DNA of 64,000 nucleotides from Adiantum capillus-veneris. Its lineage: Eukaryota > Streptophyta > Polypodiopsida > Polypodiales > Pteridaceae. Positions 63,889 to 64,000 of the stretch are shown piece after piece. Location: assembly GCA_014529385.2 (NCBI GenBank), contig CM043957.1, forward strand, positions 87,458,381 through 87,522,380. The letters run 5' to 3'. Under the pieces are notes generated by a model. It saw only the letters and a list, made by a program, of their open reading frames with translations. It ran no database searches and was not told the DNA's origin. The position numbers and the translations under genes were made by a program. Each line of letters starts with the position of its first letter. Within the stretch, counting starts at the first letter, position 1.

Positions 63889-64000
63889 GATTCGACCTTG
63901 AGCGGCCAAGTGTCGAGCTTGCCTCTTTGAAGTAATTCCTAGTACCCACCAACTTTATAAAGTGTCGCGTGGTCCGAAATGACTTTGAACTGAGCCTAGA
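63889..64000 (-). mobile_element. LTR-A copy 4 (partial, cut by window edge)
   Basis: TTTGCCTCTTT..AGT(T)AATTCC(C)TAGTACCCACC, GTGTCGCG and ATGACTTTGAAC(C/T)GAGCCTAGA align with 50820-50915 in the same orientation. The LARD-like element inserted at its left edge. Confidence 0.65.

Noticed and set aside
1-64000. Transfer RNA, ribosomal RNA, CRISPR or bacterial operon features
   Set aside because: None seen by eye. The primer-site sequences are complements of a tRNA end and not tRNA genes. Short tRNAs could be missed without a covariance-model search.

Overview
The window looks like nuclear DNA of a land plant with a large, repeat-rich genome. A fern or another seed-free vascular plant is my best guess, made from the style of the repeats and not proven. 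The signs are a split gene for a plastid-type HflX GTPase with canonical GT-AG introns, chromodomain-bearing Ty3/gypsy retrotransposons with the initiator-tRNA-Met primer site TGGTATCAGAGC, several L1-like LINE remnants, and very many long CT/GA and CA/GT microsatellites. There are no bacterial-style operons, no CRISPR array and no RNA gene that I can recognise.

Layout. 1-1123: minus-strand LINE (start of ORF2 endonuclease plus a frameshifted ORF1). 1160-7300: non-coding, rich in microsatellites. 7308-8673: a decayed protein-coding remnant that I cannot identify, followed by the right copy of a direct repeat whose left copy lies at 3741-4112. 10057-13250: retrotransposon gag-like remnants and a primer site. 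16590-17525: a large near-tandem duplication. 18480-20420: minus-strand LINE reverse-transcriptase remnant. 23843-59162: the only cellular gene, HflX, of which eight exons (413 codons, all phases consistent) are visible. The gene runs off the right edge, or its last exons lie far downstream.

HflX intron 2 is about 29.8 kb and is filled with transposons. The best resolved are two related Ty3/gypsy elements. Element 1 (plus strand, 28525-39413, target-site duplication AAATT) is split by element 2 (minus strand, 32276-38869, target-site duplication GGGTA), which inserted exactly at the polypurine tract/3' LTR boundary of element 1. Around them lie three copies of a long LTR family (here called LTR-A), three of a family called LTR-C, one LTR-D with its primer site and gag start, a gypsy gag-protease remnant, an integrase-chromodomain remnant, a foldback element and the 3' half of a LINE. 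Intron 6 (3.26 kb) carries the 5' half of a LINE that appears to belong to the same family. The sequence after exon 8 holds a LINE ORF1-like remnant, then a complete non-autonomous LTR element (60433-63888, target-site duplication GATTC), then another LTR-A piece.

No new defence or metabolic system is apparent. The points most worth checking are the 30-kb intron bridging HflX exons 2 and 3, a roughly 35-nt core motif shared by nine LTR copies of different families, arrays of TGACGTGGCA boxes in LTR U3 regions, recurrent CAG-to-TAG nonsense changes (one shared by both gypsy elements), the unidentified remnant at 7308-8673, and microsatellites that sit at fixed positions inside LTRs.
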